Below, piece by piece: positions 44,309-55,802 of a stretch of DNA of 64,000 bases. Every line of letters starts with the position of its first letter. Position 1 is the stretch's first letter. This DNA is from Diadema setosum (Eukaryota; Echinodermata; Echinoidea; Diadematoida; Diadematidae): the NCBI RefSeq assembly GCF_964275005.1, contig NC_092696.1, positions 24,399,472 through 24,463,471 on the forward strand, in the 5' to 3' direction. Below the pieces are notes generated by a model. That model saw nothing but the letters and a program-made list of their open reading frames with translations. It was not told the origin of the DNA and made no database searches. The translations under genes and the position numbers were made by a program.

Positions 44309-44320
44309 TGCGCATGCGCA
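44309..44320. promoter_or_regulatory. NRF1-like palindrome in the ZNF143 promoter
   Basis: TGCGCATGCGCA is a perfect match to the NRF1 consensus (YGCGCAYGCGCR). It stands just upstream of the putative first exon and is common at TATA-less housekeeping promoters. No TATA box was seen at the expected distance. Confidence 0.55.
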
Positions 44321-44575
44321 AATACAACGTCGTATGCATGCTCAGCTACTGTTCCCATGCTTATGTTGCTATTAAAGTCAAGTAAGTGTACTGTATTGTG
44401 CCTGTGCGGGTATTTGTATTATAGCAATGAAATTTAGTACGAAAATTGTGTGAAAACTATGATTTTGGAAGGTATTTTCACTGGGGTTATAAAATACTCA
44501 ACCAATTTAGAAATAATCTCCTACAAGACAATTTTAAACTACCTATATTTTATAGCCACCAACTTCTCCGTCAAA

Positions 44576-44647
44576 TCCTTGGTAGTATAGTGGTAAGTAT
44601 CTCCGCCTGTCACGCGGAAGACCGGGGTTCGATTCCCCGCCAAGGAG
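44576..44647 (+). tRNA. tRNA-Asp (anticodon GTC)
   Basis: The 72-nt sequence folds as a full cloverleaf. The acceptor TCCTTGG pairs with CCAAGGA (discriminator G at 44647). The A box is 'tagtatagtggtaag', the anticodon arm is CCGCC-TGTCACG-CGG type with GTC, and the B box 'ggttcgattcc' is perfect. It matches the animal tRNA-Asp pattern almost base for base. It looks functional and is independent of the ZNF143 gene 250 bp away. Confidence 0.95.
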
Positions 44648-44651
44648 GGCA

Positions 44652-44674
44652 TTTTTTTTTTATTTTTTTTTTTA
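44652..44674 (+). terminator. RNA polymerase III terminator (poly-T)
   Basis: A run of ten T starts five bases after the tRNA-Asp gene, followed by another T run, as needed for pol III termination. Confidence 0.85.
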
Positions 44675-44901
44675 ATTGGTTATGTTTTGTTTTTAAATTC
44701 ACGCATTTGTATCGTTTTCTCTTTTACTTATTACCACTATTCTATTGAATAGATATATACATTCCACAGCTGGCAGAACCGTGGGGGCCGCGGGGGGGCT
44801 CGGGCCCCATGCCCCATACAATAAAAGGATCACTTTGGGCCCCCACACTTTTTTTTTAACCCAGAAGTACGTAAGTGGCACTAAATAGAAATAGTGGTAA
44901 G

Positions 44902-47900
44902 CACTGGCGTAGCCAGGGGGGGGGGGGGGGGGGGCGATGGGGGCGGTCGCCCCCCCTAAGATTTGGACCAAGGAGTTGGGAGGCGGAAAAAAAATGCGTG
45001 TATACTGTATGCATGCACATGAAGCGGGTCTCCTTTGCAGCCTTTCATCAAATAAGATATATTTTTTTGAATATTTCACTCAAAGTGTGCACCAGATCGT
45101 TGAATTTCAATTCAAAATATGCAAAATCTCTCGTGCTTGGGAGGGGGATACCCCCTCCCAAACCCTCCCCCTCTTTGCCGCTTTCCCTAGCTAAGTACAC
45201 TTTTTAGATTAAAAAAAAATTCTGAATAATTCTGAGTGCACAAGACTTTTCACTAATATTCCGAAAACTGAAGGTTCCCTCATGTATAAGGGGAATTTCC
45301 CCTTTTAATCGACCCTTTCCTCCCTCAGCCCCCCCCCATCATTTTTTTTTTTTTTTTGATTACCCAAATGTTGATTCCATCAAATATGCTTATTATGCGT
45401 AGGCCCTATACGAGATATCTCAATTTCAGCCTTAAAAAGATACAAGTACTGTACAAGCTCCATCGGAAGGGAAGAGTGGAGATAACACTCGCCAACGCCT
45501 TCTTCCTGTTCCCCCCCCCCCCCCGCCATGCAAAGAAGTAGACTGTGGCTATACCAAGATCGCTTTATTTCAATTCTAAAAACGCAAAAGCTCCGCGAGC
45601 GGGAGGGGGAATCCCCCTTCCCCCAAGTTCTACCTCACTAGACTTTATACATACGCACAGATGGTGCACATTCGGAATAAGAGCTAAATTCCGTGATTTT
45701 AACACTTCGATGAAAAAGTGTTGCACCAAAAATTTGCACCAGATCGCTGAATTTCAGGTCTGAAAACGCAAAATCACCTTCGTGTGGGAGGGGATATGCC
45801 CCTATCTACACCCTCGTGTGCATGCTTTTTCTGTTTGATTGCTGAACAGACAGCGTTCATGATATTCAGTGTAAGAATTAATACAAGAAGACTAGTGTGT
45901 TTGAGTTATACTGTTTTATAGGCAAATTGTTCAATAATAATCTACAATAAAATATACGGCAACCTTAAACAAGTGGGACTGTTTCAACTCGTTAAAACAC
46001 GCAAAACCATGCATCAAATTGCACCATTTGCAACATCAAAATGCAAAAAGTTCTCACCGTAGGAGGGGGGACACCCCCTCCCACACCCTCCCCTACCCCC
46101 TCGCTCGCTCCGCTCGCTCGGGTTCAGTCGAGTTCGTGATATACAGTGAAAAGAATTAATACAAGAAGTGTATCTAAATTATACCATTTTATAGGCAAAT
46201 TGTTCAATAATAATCTACACTAAAATATACTGCTACCTTAAACAAGTGGGACTGTTTCAACTCGTTAAAACACGCAAAACCATGCATCAAATTGCACCAT
46301 TTGCAACATCAAAATGCAAAAAGTTCTCACCGTAGGAGGGGGGACACCCCCTCCCACACCCTCCCCTCCCCCTCGTTGGCTCCGCTCGCTCGGGTTCAGT
46401 CGCGTTCATGATATTCAGTGAAAAGAATTAATACAAGAAGTGTATTGGAATTATACCATTTTATAGGCAAATTGTTCAATAATAATCTACACTAAAATAT
46501 ACTGCAATCTAAAACAAGTGGGACTGTTTCACGTCGTTAAAACACGCAAAAACATGCATCAAATTGCACCATTTGCAAAACCAAAATGTAAAAACTTCTC
46601 ACCGTGGGAGGGGGGTAAACCCCCCTCCCACACCCTCCCCTACCCCCTCTCTCGCTCCGCTCGCTCGGGTTCAGTCGCGTTCATGATATTCAGTGAAAAG
46701 AATTAATACAAGAAGTGTATTGGAATTATACCATTTTATAGGCAAATTGTTCAATAATAATCTACACTAAAATATATTGCAATCTTAAACGAGTGGGACT
46801 ATTTCACGTCGTTAAAACACGCAAATACATGCATCAAATTGCACCATTTGCAAAATCAAAATGTAAAAAGTTCTCACCGTGGGAGGGGGGTTTCCCCCTC
46901 ACCCTCCCCTACCCCCTCGCTCGCTCCGCTCGCTCCGCTCGCTCGGGTTCAGTCGCGTTCATGATATTCAGTGAAAAGAATTAATACAAGAAGTGTATTT
47001 GAATTATACCATTTTATAGGGAAATTGTTTAATAATAATCTACACTAAAATATACTGCTACCTTAAACAAGAGGGACTGTTTCACGTCAATAAAACGCGC
47101 AAAAACATGCATCAAATTGCACCATTTGAAACATCAAAATGCAAAAAGTTCTTATCACACCCTCCCCTCCCCCTCGCTCGCTCCGCTCGCTCGGGTTCAG
47201 TCGCGTTCATGATATAAAATATACTGCAATCTTAAACAAGTGGGACTGTTTCACGTCGTTAAAACATGCATCAAATTGCACCATTTGCAAAATCAAAATG
47301 TAAAAAGTTCTCACCGTGGGAGGGGGGAAACCCCCCTCCCACACCCTCCTCTACCCCCTCGCTCGCTCCGCTCGCTCGGGTTCAGTCGCGTTCATGATAT
47401 TCAGTGAAAAGAATTAATACAAGAAGTGTATTGGAATTATACCATTTTATAGGCAAATTGTTCAATGATAATCTACTCTAAAATATACTGCAATCTTAAA
47501 CAAGTGGGATTGTTTCACGTCGTTAAAACACGCAAATACATGCATCAAATTGCACCATTTGCAAAATCAAAATGTAAAAAGTTCTCACCACACCCTCCCC
47601 TACCCCCTCGCTCGCTCCGCTCGCTCGGGTTCAGTCGCGTTCATGATATTCAGTGAAAAGAATATTTGAATTATACCATTTTATAGGCAAATTGTTCAAT
47701 AATAATCTACACTAAAATATACTGTTATCTTAAACAAGTGGGACTGTTTCATCACGTCGATAAAACGCGCAAAAACATGCATCAAATTGCACCATTTGCA
47801 ACATCAAAATGCAAAAAGTTCTTATCGTGGGAGGACCCCCTCCCACACCCTCCCCTCCCCCCTCGCTCGCTCCGCTCGCTCGGGTTCAGTCGCGTTCATT

Positions 47901-48221
47901 ATATTCAGTGAAAAGAATTAATACAAGAAGTGTATCTAAATTATACCCTTTTATAGGCAAATTGTTCAATAATAATCTACATCAAAATAAACTGCTACCA
48001 TAAACAAGTGGGACTGTTTCACGTCGATAAAACGCGCAAAAACATGCATCAAATTGCACCATTTACAACATCCAAATGCAAAAAAGTTCTTACCGTGGGA
48101 GGGGGGACACCCCCCTCCCACACCCTCCCCCCCTCGCTCGCTCCGCTCGCTCGGGCTCGGTCGCTTCGCTCCCTCGCAGACTAACCGCCCCCCCTAAGAT
48201 GAAATCCTGGCTACGCCGTTG
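44902..48221. mobile_element. 3.3-kb hAT-like element filled with a satellite array
   Basis: The left end CACTGGCGTAGCCAGG and right end CCTGGCTACGCCGTTG form an inverted repeat. The flanks GTGGTAAG (44894-44901) and GTGGTAAG (48222-48229) are a perfect 8-bp target duplication, the hAT hallmark. No transposase. The inside is G/C-rich near both ends and mostly tandem repeats of about 270 bp. Confidence 0.85.
45950..48170. repeat. About nine tandem units of ~190-280 bp (satellite inside the hAT-like element)
   Basis: Each unit has 'aagtgggactgtttca', 'catgcatcaaattgcaccat', a GGGAGGGG/CCCCTCCC near-palindrome, 'tcgctcgctccgctcgctcg' and 'attataccattttatagg'. Units differ by deletions (some lack the GGGAGGGG part). 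More diverged units with 'gcaccagatcg' lie at about 45085-45200 and 45730-45830, so the array grew from one side. Confidence 0.92.
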
Positions 48222-48229
48222 GTGGTAAG

Positions 48230-49187
48230 GTTATGTATTTTCCACTGAAGACCTTTTTTGTTAGCTGAAAAAACCCTGAAATGGAAGGGAATTGAAGAGA
48301 GATGAGGACCTTTTTTATTTTTTTATTTTTTTGGTTGTTAGTTCATGAAACCCGGAAGTGGGTCCCCCCACTTTTGAAAACACTCTGCTGGCCCTGAATT
48401 TATATGTTGAGATTTCACATATTGACTTGCAAAGAAATAAAGAAACAAACTGGTATAGACACTATAATTCATTACCAGTTTTATATACGTACATTTATGT
48501 TTATGTTTATGTTTATGAGTGCGATGGTACTCCGAATATTAGGCCTACACGAGTGTGCAAATTTAACCGTTCTTTATATCTATTCAACAACTCAAAGCGG
48601 AGTTGAATACAACAGTTAAACTTGCTCCTATCTATATTTGGACTGTCAAACGTATGATAAAACATTGAATATTTGTTATACAAGACACAATATAGGCCTG
48701 GTCTTGACCAAAATAGATCTATTAAGCCTATCTAGGAGGAGAACTAACAGTTTGGCCTAGATCTAGATCTGGCTCATGTCTTTCTGGCAGTGCACATGGG
48801 TGCATGTATGCACCAATGCTTTAACGATACAAAAGTTCAGTGTGTCCTAGGATCTGTTGCACTGCTGGTGCTTGCTTGATTTCCTGTTAAATAGTCGTAT
48901 ACTGCACTAGCTGCCATTGAGAGTGAGCGTGGGGTAGCTGATTCTTCTGAATGTCATGTGACCCGCATTCATCCAATCAGATGGCAAAGATCTATATGTG
49001 TGCTGTATAAATATCTTCATATGTCATGCGGCCTGCATTTATCCAATCAGATGGCAAGGATCTATACATTTATTCTTTTATTTTTTTTGAAATTATATAT
49101 TTCCTTTGTTTTTACTGATATAACGAAATATCTGATGTAAAGAACCAAGTGTCTTGGTCCCAAGGATTTTGTTACATTGAGTTTCCA

Positions 49188-49190
<3 letters not shown>
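48230..49190. other. No gene seen; flank of the hAT-like insertion
   Basis: Plain AT-rich DNA. A short direct repeat, 'atccaatcagatggcaa', occurs at about 48972 and 49045. The G/C-rich stretches just outside the hAT-like element on both sides (44770-44850, 48350-48385) may be two halves of an older element that it entered. Confidence 0.35.
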
Positions 49191-49235
<45 letters not shown>

Positions 49236-49238
<3 letters not shown>

Positions 49239-49482
49239 GAGTTTGTTTGCAAAAACCGATAAGTCCATATTTGCCAAATGGAGATATTTGCGATTAAAGT
49301 TCAAGAAAAATAAAGGGAATATTAAGAAAAATTTTGCTTCTTTTGACCATAACTTCAAAAATATACTTTTATATGTAGTGACCAATATATCATTTAAAAG
49401 GTATTGTTTTGTACTTTTTGACAGAGATCGTACTTCAAAATCTTCGAAAATGGACTTATCGGTTTTTGCAAACAAACCCTTC
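49236..49482 (+). mobile_element. MITE with GAAGNGTTTGTTTGCAAAAA ends in a (TA)n tract (copy 1)
   Basis: The ends GAAGAGTTTGTTTGCAAAAA and its near-complement make an inverted repeat of about 35 bp that continues through 'ccgataagtcca'. (TA)n tracts lie directly outside on both sides, as expected for insertion at TA. About 247 bp, no real coding sense. Confidence 0.85.
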
Positions 49483-49513
<31 letters not shown>

Positions 49514-49788
49514 AGTAACAAAACTGGAACAAAGTTCATGCTGTATCACCAACGGTTTATTTCTGCACACACAGTTTCAAGCATCTCACCGCCCTTTCTC
49601 AAGTGTTGATAAAGGGCGGCGAGACGCTCAATATATTCATATACAGTATAATGCTTGACACTAATTAAACTTCTTCTTTTGGTGGTCCGATTGGGACACA
49701 AACATAAATTTTTCTTTCAAAAGTAGTGGCCTGGCATCTATTTCTGGTGGCCCTGGGTCATAGGGGAACTGCTAATGTCGAGTCCTGA

Positions 49789-49844
<56 letters not shown>

Positions 49845-49847
<3 letters not shown>

Positions 49848-50088
49848 GGGTTTGTTTGCAAAAACCGATAAGTCCATTTTTGAAGATTTTGAAGTACGAT
49901 CTCTGTCATAAAGTACAAAATAATACCTTTTAAATGATGTATTGGTCACTACATATAAAGGTATATTTTTGAAGTCATGGTCAAAAGAAGCAAAAATTTT
50001 CTTATTATTCTCTTTATTTTTCTTGACCTTTAATCGCAAATATCTCCATTTGGCAAATATGGACTTATCGGTTTTTGCAAACAAACGC

Positions 50089-50091
<3 letters not shown>
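49845..50091 (-). mobile_element. Same MITE family, inverted (copy 2)
   Basis: Nearly the same 247-bp sequence in reverse orientation, again inside (TA)n (49796-49844 and 50092-50134). The two copies form a long imperfect inverted repeat about 0.36 kb apart. Confidence 0.85.
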
Positions 50092-50135
<44 letters not shown>

Positions 50136-50149
50136 TTATGAAATTCTCT

Positions 50150-50345
50150 TATATTTTCTCTTCATTTCACTGCTAAGACATCACAAGTTGTTGCAGCCTT
50201 CATATCCAGCAACGCTAGCACCAAAACTGCAAAAATTCATTATTTTGAATGGATAGGTGGACTGTCCTCAAACTTCCCTGATGTGAGCACCAATACTAAC
50301 TGCTGCAGTCACTGAATCCACATGATATATGTTTGGGGAAAATTT
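50150..50345. mobile_element. Old half-copy of the TTTAAAGGG fold-back family
   Basis: 'tcctcaaacttccctgatgt' and 'gagcaccaatactaactgct' follow the right arm of 63321-63890 with many changes. Confidence 0.45.
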
Positions 50346-50728
50346 ACATTTGATTGAATGATTATCTGAGCTGATGTGTGTTTGTGTGTGTTTTCACACA
50401 AGATAACTGAAAAAACAATCCATAATTACTACATATTGCCACATTCAATGCTCGCGAGTTGGAGGATGTGCTGAAGTTAAACTTGTGAAGAATATGCGAA
50501 TCAGTCCGAAATACGTCCATGGCAGTCTTGAACATGACAAAACATCACATCCACTCAGTCAAGAGTTAATGCCTTTAAAAAAAACCAAACAAATATTAAA
50601 ACAAAGACAAATGCTTTGAAGAATCAAATCTAGATATTTAATGCTGATAAAACACTAACTTTCCTTCATAAAACAAAGACGTGACCCTTTAAATATCTAC
50701 AAAACAATTTCACACAAATTTCACAGTA

Positions 50729-51669
50729 AACAAGGCAAGCGCCATAATGTGTCTCACCCATTCGCGTACAATTTCTTGTACGCGAATGGGATATAACAGA
50801 TAAAAAAAAGAGATATAACAGATAAAAAGAGATATAAAGGGGTAAAAATTTATGGCAAAAAAGAAAAGTGCCATAAAAACTTAACATTGGGCCCTTAAAG
50901 TTTGTTGACCCATGCTTGTGACCATTGACCTCATGGTGACCATCCACTCCCCAAGGGACATCTACCATCCAAGTTTAGTCACAAATGGAGTTATGGATCA
51001 AAAGTTATGACCCATAATAGAAACGCGCCATAAAAACTTAACATTGGGCTCTAAAAGTTCGTTGACCCATGCTTGTGACCATTGACCTTGTGGTGACCAT
51101 CCACTCCCCAAGGGACATCTACCTTCCAAGTTTGGTCACAAATGGAGTTATGGATCAAAAGTTATGACCCATAATAGAAACGTGCCATAAAATCGATACA
51201 GCTCGTTATTCCGAAGGCTCTTCAGCCCGAAGATTCGTTATTCCGAAGGTTCGTTATTCCGAATTTCATTTTCGGATTAACAAATCTTTGGAATAACGAA
51301 CCTTCGGAATAACGCCACAAATGTTCGGATTAACGAACCCTTACTCATTTTCGGATTAACGAACCTTCGGAATAGCGAACCTTCGGAATAACGAACAGCA
51401 CCCATAAAAACTTAACATTGGGCCCTAAAGTTCATTGACCCCTGCCTGTGAGCTTTAACCTTGAGGTGACCTTCATATACGGTAAAATGTGAAACTTTGT
51501 ATGACCCCTCTTCCGTCGAAGTTTGATTGCAATTGAAGCCCAGAGTAAAGAGTTATGGAAGTTTTTGTAGTGTTACGGACAGATGATGGACGGACGGACG
51601 GATGACAGACGAACAGACGCCGCAGACAATCCCTTAGTCTCCCCTCACCTCCGGTGGGCTCAACAAAAG
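50729..51669 (+). mobile_element. Helitron-like element, second copy of the 32990-33706 family
   Basis: Same start (acaaggcaag, then aatgtgtctc), two core units of about 156 bp, a GACGGACGGAC tract near 51590, and the 'cctcacctccggtgggctc' hairpin. The terminal CTAG is not kept. A different fold-back MITE (51193-51403) is inserted in it. Confidence 0.72.
51193..51403. mobile_element. MITE of the GTTATTCCGAAGG type nested in the Helitron-like element
   Basis: Ends 'gctcgttattccgaagg' and 'ccttcggaataacgaac' are inverted. The inside repeats 'ttcggattaacgaac'. ATAAAA stands on both sides and may be the target duplication. The host core unit continues after it. Confidence 0.7.
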
Positions 51670-54600
51670 AATCACAAAATCATCTCAATATCTACTTCAT
51701 GGATGACACCAACAAACTAAATAATTCTAGGATTCATTACAAACTACTGATTTATCTCTCAGATACTTATGTTTCAGAGTAGTGATTGGGAGATATTCTT
51801 TGAAAGAAAGATAGACCACACATCAGATCCCCTTAACATTCTGGTTTTTTTCATCCCACAATTCTTCTACTGTACCATCAAAACAATGTGTCATGGTACC
51901 TGGAGATCATATTAAAGTCATGCACAAAACTTTTCCACAAAGATAATATTATTTAGGTTGCATGTTTTCCTGTCTGTCAGGAAAAAAAAAATACATGCAG
52001 AGGATTTCAATAGACAATTCATTCAAGAGAGCAGTGCTGGAGTGCAAGTACCATTGAAAGTAAATAACCATGATAAGAAAGGCCGTATCATAAGACTAGA
52101 AACACTGGTGCATCAATGATGAAAATGTGCTATTCATGACTTGTTGAAAGTGTTCTTTAAGTTGCCTAAAATAGTAAGAAGAAATAATTGGTTGAGGAAA
52201 AAAGAGTAGAGAGAATACACTGCACACCAAAACTCTTGACTCTTGCTTTCAACTGTAAACCCAGGAAAAAACTCACCCACTAGGCACTTGGGTCAAATTT
52301 CTAACCACTGCTGTTACACCCCCCCCCCCCTTGCACACACTATGCCTGTCACATAACCTCTTATACAGTCATGACAGGCTATGTATACATTGATTCAGTC
52401 TTGAGGAAGGGTATGCAATACAGCAAGCCATGGACTTAATATGGCACTTGTCCTTACAAAATGTAAAATGCACATATGATTTTTAATCTATTGTTCTGAC
52501 CAAAGAGAGAGGTGAGTACCATGCATGGTATTATCAGCTGCTCTCTAGGTGACCATAGAGAGTGTGTGTCTCTCTGTCTCTGTCTGACTCTGTTTTAGTC
52601 ATTATGTTTATGATGCAATTAACCATTGACACAAGGTTAGAAATTAAATTCTAGATCATGCTAGTCATAAATACTTTCTATATTACATAATTAATGATTT
52701 TTAACTGCCTGTAACTTACAAAAGAAACTTATGGTAACAAAATAATAAATAATTTGGACTTCTTTACATCAAGATATTATACATCAAGATATCAAAACAA
52801 AATAGTGCAGCCAGCTTGAAATTTGAGGAAAAAGCTAACAATATCACACAAAATTTCACCAAGACATGTTTAGGTCAGCATTGACAAGTCTGACTTTCAA
52901 GGTGCTACACCCAAATAATGATAAGCCAATTGCTCTGCAAATACAATCTACAACATCAATATGAAGACATTGAAGCCAAATAGTCACATCATATCCAGCT
53001 AAATCATATACACTGTATAAATTAGCCTGGATAATGGCAAATTTCAACCAAAGAAAAAGAGTTAAAACTGACATTTGACCCCTGCATTTCACCTGGTTTT
53101 AATTTTATACAACTGTATTTGTAAGATAGATGCCTTCTCACACTACCATTATATGTGCCAATAATAATGAATTCACATAAGACACTTCTTGAGTAATTGC
53201 ATACAGAACAAATTTCAAAATTTGACATGACATTTGACTTGAAATCTTATTGTATTTGTCTAGAATGAAATTATGCAACTGCCTTGTAAAACTACAGCTT
53301 TACATAAACCTTGTAGAGAATAACATCCTTGGCCATACAATCTCACCATGCTAAATTGAATTTTCTTTTTCATTTATCAGTGATTTCAATCTAAACGAGA
53401 TTTTGTTCCATGTAACTTCATAGAAGTGCCCTGTCACCATATATCCATTGATCAAGTTTGATGAAATCAATGTTTGTAGAGTTACAGTGGAAATGAATCT
53501 TTGTTCATTGTTCTTAACCAAAATTTTGATATTTACAATGTACCTCCTATATGCCATAATTCAGTAGGAATTGCACTGAAATAATCTTTAATATTTCATA
53601 TACATGTAAGAGTTTAGTGAACAGTAAATATTTGAAAACCTTTGGGCAATTATCTTTTAAAAAGAAAAATTCTCTTACGAAGTTCAATGGAATTCAATTT
53701 TGTATCTTACTAGTGCCACACAAAGGGCTGATTTCAGACTGACGAACGGATGGACTCATGTAAACTCAAACACTGAAAGCTTAGTTTGGCATCATTTGAA
53801 AGAGATTAAACATAATCATGTACACCGCAATTATTCTATATACATGTACATCCAAAATTGGCACAACATCCCACAATTCAGAGAAAGTTGGATTCCATGC
53901 ACAGCTTACACAATAGAAACAGATAAGCTTTAAAGGATAAATGCTAGCGCATGTTTTGTTGGTTACATGTTTTAAAACTATGTACCCTCTATTAATTGCC
54001 TAAATACACATAATTTGATAATCCACAAGGGCAGGTAGAGTAGTTGTATGAAACATTCATCTTGAATCAATTACAAGATTAGTAAGTGTATACAAGATGT
54101 TGGACACTTTCAATGTTTTAAATCTGGTGTGACTCACTTTGGTCCAACAATGAAGTCAATTCATCATTCATACCTACAACATGGATGAGGCAGTTACAGT
54201 AATATTTTACTGACAGCTAAAGCAGATGTTGCTATAGGAGGTCTATAATAAGTAAAGAACAAATAAAGAGCGTGCATTCATATGACAGAAATTGCTCCTC
54301 GTGAAATAATTCAGGTAATACAGTATCTGGGAAGTGGAGTTACTACATCCTATGGCAGTGTGTGTGCTTATGGAAAGAGGGGGAATGTGCCACTTACTTC
54401 CCAGGGGGTGGGTATTGCACAAGACTCATATCAGGCCTTTCTCACTTTTATTGAAAGAAGAAGTAAATGCATACACAACAGTCTAAAATTAGAGGATATG
54501 CCTAAATTCTGGAACTGACATAGAATGCAACAAATTCTAACATGTTATCTGCATTATCCATGCAATGACTATATAAATGTGAAGACAATTCATATATTTT

Positions 54601-55029
54601 GAAGTAATTGGAACACTTTTCCACCATCAGCATAATGAAAATATGAGCATTTTTTCCCTTTACCAAAATGAATTAGATGCCATTCATACATGAAATGATG
54701 TATGTCTCTGACACTTTATATATTTTCTGGTATTCAAAAATATAAGTCAGGTCAAAAGCCATGTACCAAGATGTACAACTGTATAAACTAATGCATTGTG
54801 AGGAGGTCTACCAAGCACTGCGAATCTTGGCTGGCCAACAGTAGAAAGTCTGTAGCAAATTTAGTCTTATGCAATGTCAAATGAGTCTTGGCTTGTAGAA
54901 GATCAATTGGGCCTATACCAGAGAAACTTCCTGCAGACTAATTCAAGAGATTAATATTGTTTGCTGTATAAGTAACACAATATACTGCCATATGTAAGTG
55001 GTGCACATGTTGATGTACAGAGTGATATG
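51670..55029. other. Intergenic sequence downstream of the nucleobindin gene, no gene seen
   Basis: AT-rich, with a poly-C at 52320 and short chance open frames on both strands. No exon of a known family, RNA gene or clear transposon end was recognised. Confidence 0.45.
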
Positions 55030-55035
55030 TTTATT
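55030..55035 (-). promoter_or_regulatory. Candidate poly(A) signal of the nucleobindin gene
   Basis: AATAAA on the minus strand, the first one after the stop codon, giving a 3' UTR of about 0.54 kb. Confidence 0.5.
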
Positions 55036-55574
55036 CTGCTCCTAGCAGCCACCTGCACACAAACCCAAATGCCACATTCCTCCCAATCAGTAACCTGTGC
55101 TCCATTTCAGAAAAAAAAAAAGTTGCCATGACAGCAACTCTGGCTGCAATGGCAAGTGTCATGGTGATGACAAGAATCCTGCTTCCTGATTGGCTGTTGA
55201 TACTTTGTAAGAGGTTGCCATAATTGCAAGAATTGCTATGATTATAGCATCTTTTATGAAGTGAGACCCAGATCTTGGGCTGTGAGAGCCTTGCATTACT
55301 CCTCAAATTTCAATCTAAACAACAATCTACCTCTCTCATTAACACACATGCCATGCCATATACATCGTTCTTCCCTATTGAATAGTAAAGTTTACCAGTA
55401 CTAAAAACTCAGTGCTGAAATTAGTATTGGTTAATTCCATGAATAAGAAAGAAAAAATACAGTTTTGTTTTTCTATAATGACTAAATTTCCATACCCCCT
55501 CTCAGTAACCACTCTGTACAAGTTTTACATTAAATGCAAGGAATGTGCTCTTTGTGACCCACTCCTGTGGATCT

Positions 55575-55802
55575 CTATGGCTGTTGTGGTTCTTGTTGTT
55601 GCTCTGCTGGTTGCTGCTCTTGTTCTTGTGCTACATTTTGTAGTTGTTGGTGCTCTTTTTGCATTTGCAGCACTTGATTGCCTTGTTGTGGTACAATAAC
55701 TTGCATTGCAGGAGGTTGGGCCTCATGCTGTAAGTTTTGCTGCTGCTCCATGTTTGGTACAATACCTGGGGCTTGTGGTACGCCCTGTACTCCCATATTA
55801 AT
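55575..55802 (-). CDS. NUCB1: Nucleobindin last coding exon, Gln-rich tail
   Basis: Acceptor 'catctcctcag'. It reads INMGVQGVPQAPGIVPNMEQ, QQNLQHEAQPPAMQVIVPQQ, GNQVLQMQKEHQQLQNVAQE and QEQQPAEQQQEPQQP, then TAG at 55577-55575. About 35% Gln. Vertebrate NUCB1 also has a Gln run near this place, but the sequence itself is not conserved. Confidence 0.88.
   Translation of the reverse strand: MNMGVQGVPQAPGIVPNMEQQQNLQHEAQPPAMQVIVPQQGNQVLQMQKEHQQLQNVAQEQEQQPAEQQQEPQQP

Noticed and set aside
44320-44388. Divergent plus-strand first exon ending at a GTAAGTG donor near 44383
   Set aside because: A good donor but no coding sense or second exon found. It could be a promoter-upstream transcript; not supported.
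44699-45207. Frames of 110-126 codons on both strands
   Set aside because: They cross the G/C homopolymers at the end of the hAT-like element and have Pro/Gly runs with no conserved content.
49062-49532. Longest open frame in the window (156 codons, minus)
   Set aside because: It consists of a MITE and (TA)n tracts read as Ile-Tyr runs. Similar frames at 49177-49518 and 49758-50135 arise the same way.
49575-49630. Hairpin around 'accgccctttctcaa' and 'ttgataaagggcggcgag'
   Set aside because: A clear stem of about 12 bp, but with no family or gene attached. It may be a retroelement tail; too little to name.
55412-55699. Plus-strand frame with a Val/Leu-rich, membrane-like end
   Set aside because: It is the complement of the Gln-rich nucleobindin tail. 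CAA/CAG codons read backwards give Leu/Val/Cys.
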